DNA from: Actinomycetota bacterium
GTDB taxonomy: Bacteria; Actinomycetota; Acidimicrobiia; Acidimicrobiales; JAJPHE01
Direction of reading: 5' to 3'
Assembly: GCA_027315345.1 (NCBI GenBank)
Contig: DAHUYE010000083.1
Location: forward strand, 40,295 to 104,294
Length of the DNA: 64,000 nucleotides
Made by a program: the position numbers and the translations under genes. Below, piece by piece: positions 37,483 to 46,282 of this stretch (its first letter is position 1; the number at the start of each line of letters is the position of its first letter). The notes beneath the pieces were generated by a model that saw only the letters and a list, made by a program, of their open reading frames with translations, was not told where the DNA came from and did not search any database.

Positions 37483-38523
37483 CTAAGAGGTCAGCGTGGC
37501 CGAGGTCGGGCGGTCGATAGCCCGGGTCGGCTCCCGGGCGGCGCCCGGTTCGCCCGGTTCGTAGTGGGACGGCGGGGCCCCGGTGTGGACCTCCAGCCGG
37601 CGGACTCTCTCCAGGGTGAACTGGGACAGGACCCGCTGCTTGCCCAACAGGTCGGCCACGATGCCCAGGGCGAAGATCTGCACGGCGGCGATGATGAGGA
37701 CGGCGCCCAGGATGATGGACTGGATGTGGCCGTGGGGGTCACCCCGGGCCCAGCTGATGAGGAACGGAGACCAGGCGGCCAGCCCGGCCACGGCCAAAAC
37801 GGCGGCGGCGGTGGTGAAGACTCGGAGGGGCCGGTAGAAGGCGTAGATGCGGGAGATCCCGCCGATGCTCTTCTTGATGTAGTCCCAGTTGGATGTGAAC
37901 AGCCGGGACGGTCGTTCGACGTGGTGGCGTTCGATGGGGACGTTGGCCACCGTGACCGAGGTGGCCCCGGCCTGGATCAGCGTCTCCAGGGTGTAGGTGA
38001 AGGCGGTCACCACCACCAGCTGGAGGGCGGCGTCCCGGTTGTAGGCCCGAAAGCCGGAGGTGGCGTCGGGAACCCTGGTTCCCGACGCCCGGCTGACCAC
38101 CCAGCTGCCCAGGGTCTGCAGGCGCCGCTTGGACCAGTTGAACCCCTCGGCGCTGGCTACGCCCCGGTCGCCCACGGCCATGTCGGCCTCCCCCTGCAGT
38201 ACGGGCTTGACCAGCCTGGCGATGTCGGAGCCGTCGTACTGGCCGTCGGCGTCGGTGTTGACGATCACATCGGCGCCCAACTTGAGGGCGGCGTCCAGAC
38301 CGGTCTGGAAGGCGATGGCCAGGCCCTTGTGCACCGGCAGGCGCACGATGTGGTCGAAGCCGACCGAGCGGGCCACGTCCACGGTGCCGTCGGTGGAGCC
38401 GTCATCGATGACCAGCCACTCGACCTGGTCGAAACCGTCCACCTGCCGGGGGAGGTGGCGAACCAGCGCGGGTAGCTGGCCGGCCTCGTTCAGGCAGGGC
38501 ACCTGGACGATGAGCTTGGTCAA
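37483..38523 (-). CDS. GT2 glycosyltransferase with C-terminal membrane helices
   Basis: 346 residues from TTG 38523. GT-A domain to about residue 225 with V-P-C-L-N-E-A near 8, D-D-G-S-T-D-G-T near 41 and N-T-D-A-D-G-Q-Y near 91; then two hydrophobic helices (about 243-265 and 280-302) and a basic tail. This is the plan of polyprenyl-phosphate sugar synthases with a membrane anchor (DPM/GtrB type). The donor sugar is unknown. It is divergent from the kinase-like gene by about 90 bases. Confidence 0.82.
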   Translation of the reverse strand: MTKLIVQVPCLNEAGQLPALVRHLPRQVDGFDQVEWLVIDDGSTDGTVDVARSVGFDHIVRLPVHKGLAIAFQTGLDAALKLGADVIVNTDADGQYDGSDIARLVKPVLQGEADMAVGDRGVASAEGFNWSKRRLQTLGSWVVSRASGTRVPDATSGFRAYNRDAALQLVVVTAFTYTLETLIQAGATSVTVANVPIERHHVERPSRLFTSNWDYIKKSIGGISRIYAFYRPLRVFTTAAAVLAVAGLAAWSPFLISWARGDPHGHIQSIILGAVLIIAAVQIFALGIVADLLGKQRVLSQFTLERVRRLEVHTGAPPSHYEPGEPGAAREPTRAIDRPTSATLTS

Positions 38524-38598
38524 GGCCGCCGTCCGGGGCCGGTGGTGGAGGGTTGGACCACCCCTACAAGATACGGCCACCGGGTCGGCCGACCGGCC

Positions 38599-38604
38599 TA
38601 CCCT
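38599..38604 (+). promoter_or_regulatory. -10 box TACCCT, promoter of the APH-like gene
   Basis: TACCCT ends nine bases before ATG 38614 and supports that start over GTG 38542. Confidence 0.4.
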
Positions 38605-38613
38605 GCCGGGGAG

Positions 38614-39660
38614 ATGGCCCCCGAAGCGGTTGTTGGCTCCCCGGACGAGGTGGTGGACTGGCCCTCGGCCCGGGCCGTGGCGGCCCTCTTCGCCCTGGGT
38701 GAGCCCATCGGGCCGATGGCGCCCGTGGGCCGGGCCCGGACCCAGCGGGTGTTCCGGCTCCGGACCGAGGGGGGCACCTTCGCCGTCAAGGAGTTGCTCG
38801 GTCTCGGGAACGACCCCGGGTGGGAGGAGGCCCTGGAGCAGGCCTGGGCGCTCGAACTGCGGGCCGGCGAGGCCGGGGTCTCGATTCCCCCGCCGGTGCC
38901 CAACCCCGACGACGGGGGTCCGCTGGGGTGGGTACCCAGGCTGGGGGGAGGGTTGGACGCCGCCGTCCGGGTCCACCACTGGGTGGCCGGCAACCCCTGT
39001 CCGCCCGGACCGGTAACGGCCAAGGTGGCCCGCTGGGCCGGGGGTGTCCTGGCCCGGCTCCACGGGCTGGCCGGAGCGCCGGAGCCGGGCCCCGTCTCCC
39101 GGCCCGAGCCGCCTCCCGGCCCGGCGGCGTGGACGGCGCTGGTGGAGGCGGCCGAAGCGGTGGCGGTCCCCTGGGCGCCCGTCCTCGGAGCAGCCGGCGC
39201 CCTGGTGGCCGCGGTCAGGGAGCGGGTTGGGGCCGTCCGGCCCGGTCCCGACCCGCTGGTGCCGGCCCATGGGAGCCTGGACCAGGACAACCTCGTCCTC
39301 GGAGGGAGGGGACTCCCCTTCCTGTGCGACTGGGACCGGGCCGGGGGGCGCCCGCCGGCCGAGGACCTGGCCGCTACCGCCCTCGACCTCGGGGCCTGGA
39401 CCGACTTCGCCACGGTGAGGGCGGTGGTGAGCGCCTATGGGGCCGGGGGTGGGCCCGGGCGGCCGGTGGGGGACAGCGAGCTGGCCGGGGTGCTCAGCGG
39501 GTACCTGGGCCGGGTGGTGTTCAACGTGGAAAGGGCGGTCGGCCTGCGGCCGGCCCCACCCGAGGTGGCCCGCCGCTCCGCTCGGGCGGTACCGACGCTG
39601 ATCGACGGCCTCGGCCTCCGGGTGGCGGTGGCCGGGCGGATCGAGGAACTGCTCGGCTGA
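38614..39660 (+). CDS. aminoglycoside phosphotransferase (APH)-fold kinase-like protein
   Basis: 348 residues. Kinase-like fold with F-A-V-K-E-L near residue 54 (ATP-binding Lys), the catalytic loop A-H-G-S-L-D-Q-D-N-L near 219-228 with Asp and Asn, and metal Asp in C-D-W-D-R near 240. Such proteins phosphorylate small molecules (choline, homoserine, sugars, drugs); the substrate here is not predictable. The protein is unusually rich in Gly/Pro/Ala. Confidence 0.75.
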   Translation: MAPEAVVGSPDEVVDWPSARAVAALFALGEPIGPMAPVGRARTQRVFRLRTEGGTFAVKELLGLGNDPGWEEALEQAWALELRAGEAGVSIPPPVPNPDDGGPLGWVPRLGGGLDAAVRVHHWVAGNPCPPGPVTAKVARWAGGVLARLHGLAGAPEPGPVSRPEPPPGPAAWTALVEAAEAVAVPWAPVLGAAGALVAAVRERVGAVRPGPDPLVPAHGSLDQDNLVLGGRGLPFLCDWDRAGGRPPAEDLAATALDLGAWTDFATVRAVVSAYGAGGGPGRPVGDSELAGVLSGYLGRVVFNVERAVGLRPAPPEVARRSARAVPTLIDGLGLRVAVAGRIEELLG

Positions 39661-39704
39661 CCGTGGCCCCGGGCGCGGTGGCGGGCTCATGACCCCCGGG
39701 CACG

Positions 39705-39731
39705 TACGGTCGCCGGCCTTACGGTCGCTGG
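39705..39731 (+). promoter_or_regulatory. two 12-bp direct repeats upstream of a monooxygenase gene
   Basis: TACGGTCGCCGG at 39705-39716 and TACGGTCGCTGG at 39720-39731, 15 bases start to start, just upstream of an inverted repeat. They look like a regulator binding array. Confidence 0.45.
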
Positions 39732-39732
39732 C

Positions 39733-39746
39733 GGAACGACCGTTCC
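39733..39746. promoter_or_regulatory. inverted repeat GGAACG-AC-CGTTCC, probable operator
   Basis: A perfect 6-bp palindrome with a two-base centre, six bases upstream of the TAACCT -10 box at 39752-39757. A protein bound here would cover the -35 region of the monooxygenase promoter. Confidence 0.5.
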
Positions 39747-39751
39747 GGGTC

Positions 39752-39757
39752 TAACCT
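39752..39757 (+). promoter_or_regulatory. -10 box TAACCT of the first monooxygenase gene
   Basis: TAACCT, with a transcript start expected near 39764. The leader of about 65 nt contains a strong hairpin (39774-39800, CGCCCG...CGGGCG plus CCCC/GGGG), then GGAGGGG before ATG 39831. Confidence 0.4.
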
Positions 39758-39830
39758 GACCCGGTCCGGGCGGCGCCCGCCCCGGGACGGGGCGCGGGCG
39801 GACCGGCCTGTCGATCACTGCGGAGGGGAA

Positions 39831-41651
39831 ATGACGGACACCCGCCAGGGGGAAGGCACCACCGGCCCGAGCGTGGACAAAGAGGCCCTCAAAGCCAAGT
39901 ACCGGGAGGAGCGCGACAAGCGCCTCCGTCCCGACGGCAGCGCCCAGTACCAGCGCCTGACCGGCCGCTTCGCCCATTATTCGGTCGACCCCTACACGCC
40001 TCGGGTCGAGCGGGAACCGGTCACCGATCACGTGACGTTCGCCTTCATCGGGGGTGGCTTCGCCGGACTGGTCACCGGGGCCCGGCTCAAGGAGGCCGGT
40101 ATCGAGGACGTCCGCATCATCGACAAGGCCGGGGACTTCGGCGGCACCTGGTACTGGAACCGCTACCCGGGCGCCCAGTGCGACACCGCCTCGTTCGTAT
40201 ACATGCCGCTCCTGGAGGAGACGGGCCACATGCCGACGGAGAAGTACGCCCACGCCCCCGAGATCCTCGATCACTGCCAGCGCATCGGTAAGCAGTACGG
40301 CCTGTACGACCTGGCCCTGTTCCACACCGAGGTGACCGGCCTGGAGTGGCAGGAGGAGGAGAGCCGCTGGCTGGTCAGCACCAACCGGGGCGACCGCTTC
40401 ACGGCCACCTTCATCGGTATGGGAACCGGGCCATTGCACGTGGCCAAGCTGCCCGGCATCCCCGGGATCGAGGACTTCCAGGGACACTCCTTCCACACCA
40501 GCCGCTGGGACTACGAATACACCGGCGGTGATCCTTTCGGGGCTCCGATGGACAAGCTGACCGATAAGCGGGTGGCCATCATCGGCACCGGGGCTACCGC
40601 AGTGCAGTGCGTGCCCCACCTGGCCCGGTCGTGTCGGGAGTTGTACGTGTTCCAGCGCACACCGTCGTCGGTGGACGTGAGGGGCAACCGCCCGACCGAT
40701 CCGGAGTGGTTTGGCCAGATCGCCACCCCGGGCTGGCAGCAGCGCTGGCTGGAGAACTTCACCGCCAACCAGTCCGGCGGGACTGCCGAGGAGGATCTGG
40801 TCCAGGACGGCTGGACCGACCTCGCCCGGCGGGTCCGGGCCCGCATCCTGGCCCTGCCCACCGAAGGAATCACCCCCCAGAAGATGATGGAGGCCTTCGA
40901 GGACTCCGACTTCGAGAAGATGGAGGAGATCCGGGCCCGGGTGGATGCCATCGTCAAGGACCCCGAGACGGCGGCCGGCCTCAAGGCCTGGTACCGCCAG
41001 CTGTGCAAGCGGCCCTGTTTCCACGATGAGTACCTGCAGGCCTACAACACCCCTGGGACCCATCTGGTCCACACCGACGGGAAGGGTGTGGAGCGGATCA
41101 CCGCCACCGGGGTCGTCGCCCTCGGGCGCGAGTACGACGTGGACTGCATCATCTACGCCTCCGGCTTCGAAGTGGGCAGCGAGTACACCAGCCGGGCCGG
41201 CTTCGATCTCTCCGGCGTGGACGGCGTCAAGCTCTCCCAGCACTGGGACGAGGGCATGCGCACCCTGCACGGCATCTACTCCCACGGCTTCCCCAACGCC
41301 TTCATCGTCCAGCCGACCCAGGGTGCCAACCTCATCTCCAACGTGCCGCACAACCTGACCGAGTCGGGCCGCACCATCGCCGCCGTGGTCAGCCACGCCG
41401 TCGAGTCCGGCCGTTCCCGAGTGGAGGTGACGGCCGAGGCCGAGCAGGCCTGGATCGACCTGCTGCTGTCCGGGCCGGGGATGATGCTCGGCTCACCCGA
41501 CTGCACGCCGGGCTACTACAACAACGAGGGACAGGATCCCGGACCGAGAGCCCGATACAACGTGGGCTATCCCTTCGGGGCCATGGCCTTCTTCAGCTAC
41601 CTGAACGACTGGCGGTCCTCAGGGGCGTTCGAGGGCCTGGAGTTCAGCTGA
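39831..41651 (+). CDS. FAD-dependent Baeyer-Villiger-type monooxygenase
   Basis: 606 residues. A 60-residue N-terminal extension, then FAD motif G-G-G-F-A-G near residue 71, F-G-G-T-W-Y-W-N-R-Y-P-G near 103, the type I BVMO fingerprint F-Q-G-H-S-F-H-T-S-R-W-D near residues 216-227 (intact His and Trp), and NADPH motif G-T-G-A-T-A near 252. It inserts oxygen into ketones or oxidises related compounds. Start has GGAGGGG. It runs convergent to a second, related enzyme with four bases between. Confidence 0.9.
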   Translation: MTDTRQGEGTTGPSVDKEALKAKYREERDKRLRPDGSAQYQRLTGRFAHYSVDPYTPRVEREPVTDHVTFAFIGGGFAGLVTGARLKEAGIEDVRIIDKAGDFGGTWYWNRYPGAQCDTASFVYMPLLEETGHMPTEKYAHAPEILDHCQRIGKQYGLYDLALFHTEVTGLEWQEEESRWLVSTNRGDRFTATFIGMGTGPLHVAKLPGIPGIEDFQGHSFHTSRWDYEYTGGDPFGAPMDKLTDKRVAIIGTGATAVQCVPHLARSCRELYVFQRTPSSVDVRGNRPTDPEWFGQIATPGWQQRWLENFTANQSGGTAEEDLVQDGWTDLARRVRARILALPTEGITPQKMMEAFEDSDFEKMEEIRARVDAIVKDPETAAGLKAWYRQLCKRPCFHDEYLQAYNTPGTHLVHTDGKGVERITATGVVALGREYDVDCIIYASGFEVGSEYTSRAGFDLSGVDGVKLSQHWDEGMRTLHGIYSHGFPNAFIVQPTQGANLISNVPHNLTESGRTIAAVVSHAVESGRSRVEVTAEAEQAWIDLLLSGPGMMLGSPDCTPGYYNNEGQDPGPRARYNVGYPFGAMAFFSYLNDWRSSGAFEGLEFS

Positions 41652-41655
41652 GCGG

Positions 41656-43275
41656 TCAGGCCAGAGCGAAGCCCTCGTAGCTGTCGGCGGCCACCTGGTC
41701 GCACTTCTTCCGGTAGGCCGGCAGGCCTCCCACGTAGGGCATGTGTATGCGGCGCTTGCCCGGAACATTGGCACCCAGATACCAGGAGTTGCAGGCGTCG
41801 GAGTTACGGACCGTACCGGCCACCAGGCCGGCGGCGTGGTCGACCCAGGCCTCCTGGGCCCCGGGCTCGGCGTCGATCCGTTGGTACCCGCTGTCGCGCA
41901 TGTGGTCCAGGCAGTCCACGATCCATTCCACGTGCTGCTCGATGGACACGACCATGTTGGTCAGCACCGACGGGCTGCCCGGACCGGTGATGGTGAACAG
42001 GTTGGGGAAGCCGGCCACCGCCAGACCGAGGTAGCTGACCGGTCCCTGTTCCTCCCACACGTCCTTGAGGGTGCGGCCGCCGGGGCCCGTGATTTCCATC
42101 TTGTTGAGGGCTCCGGTCATGGCGTCGAAGCCGGTGGCCAGCACCAGCACATCGATGTCGAACTCACGGTTCTGGGTGCGCACCGATCCGGAAGTGATCC
42201 CGACCAGGGGGTCGGAGCGCAGATCGACCAGGGTGACGTTGTCGCGGTTGAAGGTCTCGAAGTAGCCGGTGTCGAGGATCTGGCGCTTACAGCCCATGGG
42301 GTAGTGGGGGATGAGGGCCTCGGCCACCTCCGGGTCGCGGATCTGGCGGCGGACCAGCTCGGCATAGAGCTCGGTGCCGGCCTGGTTGGCCTCCAGGTCG
42401 AACATGACGTCGGCCCAGGCCCCCGGCGCGCTCCAACCCAGCTCCTCCAGCGCCGCCAGGCGTTCCTCCACCGGCGTCTCGAGGATGCGCCGGGTGGGCG
42501 GGGTCACGCCCTCGAAGGACACCGCCCCGAAGCTGACCAGGCCGGCATAGGCCGCTCGCTGGCGCAGGCGGAGCGATTCGTAGTCGGCCTTCACCTCCTC
42601 CAACTCCCCCGGGCGTAGGGGCCGGTTGTCGGCCGGGCGGCTGTAGGCAGCGGAACGCTGGAACACGTTGAGGTGCTCGGCCTGCTCGGCGATGATGGGA
42701 ATGGACTGGACCGCCGAGGATCCCGTCCCGATCACGCCCACCTTCAAGCCGGTGAAGTCGAAGCCCTCCCGGGGAAAGCGGCTGGTATAGAGGGTCGGGC
42801 CGGAGAAGCTGTCGACGCCGGGAATGGCGGGGTCCAATGGTTCGGACAGACACCCGGTGGCGGCTATCACCCAGCGGGCTTTGAATTGATCGCCCCCATC
42901 GGTGTCGACGGTCCACTCCGAGCCGGCGTCATCGAAGCTGAGACTGGTCACGGTGGTGGACAGCTGGATGTCGCGCCGGAGGTCGAGTCGATCGGCCACG
43001 AAGTTGAGATAGGCCTCGATCTCGGGCTGGGCCGGCATCAACTCGGTCCACTCCCACTCCTCCTGGATCTCCTTGTTGAAGCTGAAGGAGTACTCGATGC
43101 TCTGGACGTCGCAGCGGGCGCCGGGGTAGCGGTTCCAGTACCAGGTGCCCCCGACCCCGTCAGCCCGATCCAGGGCCCGGACGGTGAAGCCGTGCTCGCG
43201 CAGCAGATGGACCGAATAGAGCCCGGCGAAGCCGGCTCCGATGACAATTACGTCATAGGTCCCCTTTTGGTTCAC
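41656..43275 (-). CDS. flavin-containing monooxygenase, BVMO-related with altered fingerprint
   Basis: 539 residues. FAD motif G-A-G-F-A-G near residue 13, G-G-T-W-Y-W-N-R-Y-P-G near 41, NADPH motif G-T-G-S-S-A near 185. The fingerprint segment reads F-S-G-P-T-L-Y-T-S-R-F-P near 157-168: the His and Trp of type I Baeyer-Villiger enzymes are Tyr and Phe. The overall similarity to cyclohexanone monooxygenase-like proteins is clear, but activity may differ. A TAGAAT box lies about 20 bases before the ATG. Confidence 0.88.
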   Translation of the reverse strand: MNQKGTYDVIVIGAGFAGLYSVHLLREHGFTVRALDRADGVGGTWYWNRYPGARCDVQSIEYSFSFNKEIQEEWEWTELMPAQPEIEAYLNFVADRLDLRRDIQLSTTVTSLSFDDAGSEWTVDTDGGDQFKARWVIAATGCLSEPLDPAIPGVDSFSGPTLYTSRFPREGFDFTGLKVGVIGTGSSAVQSIPIIAEQAEHLNVFQRSAAYSRPADNRPLRPGELEEVKADYESLRLRQRAAYAGLVSFGAVSFEGVTPPTRRILETPVEERLAALEELGWSAPGAWADVMFDLEANQAGTELYAELVRRQIRDPEVAEALIPHYPMGCKRQILDTGYFETFNRDNVTLVDLRSDPLVGITSGSVRTQNREFDIDVLVLATGFDAMTGALNKMEITGPGGRTLKDVWEEQGPVSYLGLAVAGFPNLFTITGPGSPSVLTNMVVSIEQHVEWIVDCLDHMRDSGYQRIDAEPGAQEAWVDHAAGLVAGTVRNSDACNSWYLGANVPGKRRIHMPYVGGLPAYRKKCDQVAADSYEGFALA

Positions 43276-43349
43276 CGTGACCCCCTTTCGGCGGGATTCT
43301 AACGACCGGCCCGGCCCGTTCCGGGTAGCCGGGGCAGGAGTTGGGCGTC

Positions 43350-45011
43350 TTGGTGAAGAACGAACATGTCGTGTCCCGTTTCCGCCTGATCGGCGCGTCC
43401 GCCGGCCTGGCGGCCCTGGTGGCGGCAGCCGTCCTGGCCGCCCCGGCCCGGGCCTCCGCCCCGCCGCTCTCGGGTTGTCAGACCTCCTGGCCGGAGATGG
43501 GCCATGACCCGCTGCACTCGGCCCAGGCCACGTCCTGCCCCGGCGCCGGGCCGGCCATAGATCAGGCCGACGCCGCCACGCTGGCGCCGCGGTGGTTCAT
43601 GTCGACCCAGGCAGCGGTGACGGCCGAGCCGGCCGTGGTCGACGGCACCGTCTACGTCGGTGACGCGGCGGGCACCTTCCGGGCCGTCAACGCCGCCACC
43701 GGCGCGCTCAAATGGGCGTTCACCAGCACCGACCGCCACCAGACCGGATTCGGGGAGTTCGTCTCGTCACCCGAGGTCATCCGGCTGCCGGGCCAGAAGG
43801 ACGCCTGGGTGTTCGTGGGCGGCGGCGGAACGCTCTACGCCCTGGACGCGGCCACCGGCAAGGTCATGTGGCACCAGGACGTGGATCCGGGTCGGCCCAC
43901 CAGCGCCATCGAGATCGAGTCGTCCCCGGTGGTCGACCTGGCCACCAGCCCGCCCGAGGTCATGGTGGGTAGTGACGACAACGGGTCACCCAACATCCAG
44001 GTGACCGGCATACAGGCCTTCAACGCCTACACCGGTGCCCTGCGGTGGAAATACGAGCCGGAACGCAACGCCGTCGTCCACGAGCTGGGCGATGACGGCC
44101 AGGGGGATGCCTGCGGGGACGTGTGGTCCTCCCCGGCCCTGGATGCGGCCGCCGGCCTGGTCGTCTTCGGCACCGGTAACTGCGGTGACCAGGCGGCGGC
44201 CGAGGCCCACCACGACTTTGCCGTCAACTCCGGCATCTTTGCCCTGAGTGCCGCCACCGGCGCTCGGCAGTGGTCCTATTTCGAGCCGGCCAATCAGTAC
44301 GACACCGGCCAGGCCTCCGACTCCGGCACCGGGGACGATGACTTCGGATCCTCGGCTCTTATCGTGCACGGGGTGGCCGTGGCCAAGGGGGTCACCCGGA
44401 ACCTGGTCGTGGAGGCGAGCAAGTCCGGCTACGTCTACGCCCTGGACGAGGCCACCGGGGCCAAGGTGTGGCAGGACGAGCCGTCCCAGGCCGGCCAGCT
44501 CAGTCCCCAGCTGGTGGGCTCGGTGGGAGGGACCATCGGGGCCATAGCCCTGGGGCAGTCCGCCGGCCGGGCGGCCCTGTTCATGACCTCAGCTGTCCCC
44601 CTGCCCCTGGCCGGTGACGGCGTCGACACCGGCCCCACCCCTCCATCCGTCACCCCTGACACCTCCCTGGCCTCGGACCCGACCCGGGCCTTCTCGCTGC
44701 ACGCCGTCGCCCTGGCCTCCGGGGCCGTGCTCTGGCAGGACCCACTGGCCGGTCCGAGTTACGCCCCGGTGACCTACTCCGACGGAGTCCTGCTGGTCCC
44801 ATCGACCACCGGATTCGGGGTCGGGGCCTACAACGCCGACACCGGGGCGCTGCTGTGGGCGGCACCGTCCGGGGCGGCCGACTCCGGCGGCGCGGCCATC
44901 TCCGGCGCCGAGTTCTTCCTCGGCACCGGTACTTCCTTCGGCTCCGCCGGTCCCACCGAGGTGCCTCCCCAGGCCTTCGGCCTGTGGTCCTACGGCCTGA
45001 CGGGCAGCTGA
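43350..45011 (+). CDS. secreted PQQ-type beta-propeller protein
   Basis: About 553 residues. Signal peptide L-I-G-A-S-A-G-L-A-A-L-V-A-A-A-V-L-A-A-P near residues 10-33, then repeated propeller blades with D-G-T-V-Y-V-G-D, L-Y-A-L-D-A-A-T-G, Y-V-Y-A-L-D-E-A-T-G-A-K-V-W. It resembles PQQ-dependent dehydrogenase-like or quinoprotein-like repeat proteins, but no full alcohol dehydrogenase active site was recognised. TTG 43350 is chosen since AGGAG at 43336-43340 is nine bases away; TTG 43341 would be too close. Confidence 0.8.
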   Translation: MVKNEHVVSRFRLIGASAGLAALVAAAVLAAPARASAPPLSGCQTSWPEMGHDPLHSAQATSCPGAGPAIDQADAATLAPRWFMSTQAAVTAEPAVVDGTVYVGDAAGTFRAVNAATGALKWAFTSTDRHQTGFGEFVSSPEVIRLPGQKDAWVFVGGGGTLYALDAATGKVMWHQDVDPGRPTSAIEIESSPVVDLATSPPEVMVGSDDNGSPNIQVTGIQAFNAYTGALRWKYEPERNAVVHELGDDGQGDACGDVWSSPALDAAAGLVVFGTGNCGDQAAAEAHHDFAVNSGIFALSAATGARQWSYFEPANQYDTGQASDSGTGDDDFGSSALIVHGVAVAKGVTRNLVVEASKSGYVYALDEATGAKVWQDEPSQAGQLSPQLVGSVGGTIGAIALGQSAGRAALFMTSAVPLPLAGDGVDTGPTPPSVTPDTSLASDPTRAFSLHAVALASGAVLWQDPLAGPSYAPVTYSDGVLLVPSTTGFGVGAYNADTGALLWAAPSGAADSGGAAISGAEFFLGTGTSFGSAGPTEVPPQAFGLWSYGLTGS

Positions 45012-45014
45012 GCG

Positions 45015-45088
45015 TGCCGACGGAGAGATTCGAACTCTCACTGACGACGACCTAAACGTCGTGCCTCTGCCAGTTGGGCTACGTCGGC
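45015..45088 (-). tRNA. tRNA-Leu(UAG) with a short variable loop
   Basis: 74 nt including discriminator A. Acceptor GCCGACG/CGTCGGC, three-base-pair D stem with a Leu-like TGGCAGAGGCA, anticodon stem CGACG/CGTCG, loop TTTAGGT with anticodon TAG at 45052-45054, T arm GAGAG-TTCGAAT-CTCTC. The variable loop is only TCAGT (five bases), although bacterial tRNA-Leu normally carries a long arm. CCA is not encoded. Confidence 0.88.
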
Positions 45089-45143
45089 GGGGAGCCAGGC
45101 CCTTGTCATCGTAGACACCCGCTCCGTCGGGGAAGATGGGGCG

Positions 45144-46256
45144 GTGGCGGCGTCGATGCCCGTGCGGGTGCCCCGGGACGGCGCCCCTCCGGGGCGGGCC
45201 GGGCGCCTGGAATCCCTCACCGGACTGCGCTTCGTGGCCGCCCTGGCCGTGTTCAGTCTCCACCTGGCTCTGTTGAACCGGTCCACCCCCTACGCCCGGT
45301 GGATGTTCCGCTACGTCGTCCAGGGCGGGGCCGGGGTCTCCTTCTTCTTCATCCTGTCCGGTTTCGTGCTGACCTGGTCCCATCCCGGGCGGGACACGGC
45401 CGGCGCCTTCTACCGGCGGCGGGCGGCCCGGATCCTGCCCAACCATGTCCTGACCTGGGCCGGGATGGGGGCGGTGCTGGCCGTCTTCACCACCCTTCCG
45501 CCCGCCGGTCCCGCCCTGGGCTCCCTCCTCCTGCTCCAGCCCTGGGTGCCCAGCCCCCGGTGGTATCTGGCTATGAACACCCCGGCCTGGTCCCTCGGTT
45601 GCGAGGCCTGCTTCTACGCCCTGTTCCCCTTCCTTCTGCCCCTGCTCCGGGCCCTCGCCCCGGCCCGCCGGGCCGTCCTCATGGTCCTAGGGGTTCAGCT
45701 GGCGGTGGCGGTGGCGGTCCTGGCCGGGCCCGACCGGGCCGGGTCGACCGGAGCCTGGCTCATGTACTTCTTTCCCCCCGTCCGGCTCATCGAGTTCATC
45801 CTGGGAATCCTCCTGGCCCTCGGGGTGGCGGAAGGACGATGGCCCCGGGTCCCACTGCCGGCAGCGGCCCTGGTGGCAGCGGGGGCCTACCTGGCCGCCG
45901 GGTGGGCCCCGGCCGCCTACCAGAACGTGGCCGTGACCCTGGTCCCGTTCTGCCTGCTGATCGTGGCCGGCGCCCAGTCGGACCGGGACCCCCGGGCCGG
46001 CCGGGCCCAGCTGCTGTCCCGGCGGCTGCCCGTGACTCTGGGGCGGTGGTCATTCGCCTTCTATCTGGTCCATTTCCCCCTTCTGGCTACGTTCGGGCTG
46101 CTCGAGCTGCACCATCCCATGAGCGGATGGGCGGCGGTCCTGAACGCCCTGGTGGAACTGGCCGCCTGCCTGGCGGCGGCCGGCCTGGTGTTCCAGCTCT
46201 TCGAAATGCCCCTGGAACGGCGGCTGCGGCCCAGGCCGGCGGCAGGGGCGGGGTGA
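45144..46256 (+). CDS. membrane acyltransferase, OafA/acyltransferase-3 family
   Basis: 370 residues. The N-terminal [13 protein letters not shown] near residue 21 and the following helix with H in S-L-H-L-A-L are typical of acyltransferase-3; about ten helices follow. Such enzymes O-acylate cell-surface glycans or lipids. Start GTG 45144 (ATG 45156 possible). The next gene, clpP, has its promoter just downstream, but the neighbouring polysaccharide cluster makes a glycan-decorating role plausible. Confidence 0.85.
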   Translation: MAASMPVRVPRDGAPPGRAGRLESLTGLRFVAALAVFSLHLALLNRSTPYARWMFRYVVQGGAGVSFFFILSGFVLTWSHPGRDTAGAFYRRRAARILPNHVLTWAGMGAVLAVFTTLPPAGPALGSLLLLQPWVPSPRWYLAMNTPAWSLGCEACFYALFPFLLPLLRALAPARRAVLMVLGVQLAVAVAVLAGPDRAGSTGAWLMYFFPPVRLIEFILGILLALGVAEGRWPRVPLPAAALVAAGAYLAAGWAPAAYQNVAVTLVPFCLLIVAGAQSDRDPRAGRAQLLSRRLPVTLGRWSFAFYLVHFPLLATFGLLELHHPMSGWAAVLNALVELAACLAAAGLVFQLFEMPLERRLRPRPAAGAG

Positions 46257-46270
46257 CCGATCCCACGGAG

Positions 46271-46276
46271 TACCCT
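46271..46276 (+). promoter_or_regulatory. -10 box TACCCT, leaderless promoter of clpP
   Basis: TACCCT ends six bases before ATG 46283. This decides for ATG 46283 over GTG 46253, which overlaps the upstream stop. Confidence 0.45.
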
Positions 46277-46282
46277 CCCGGC

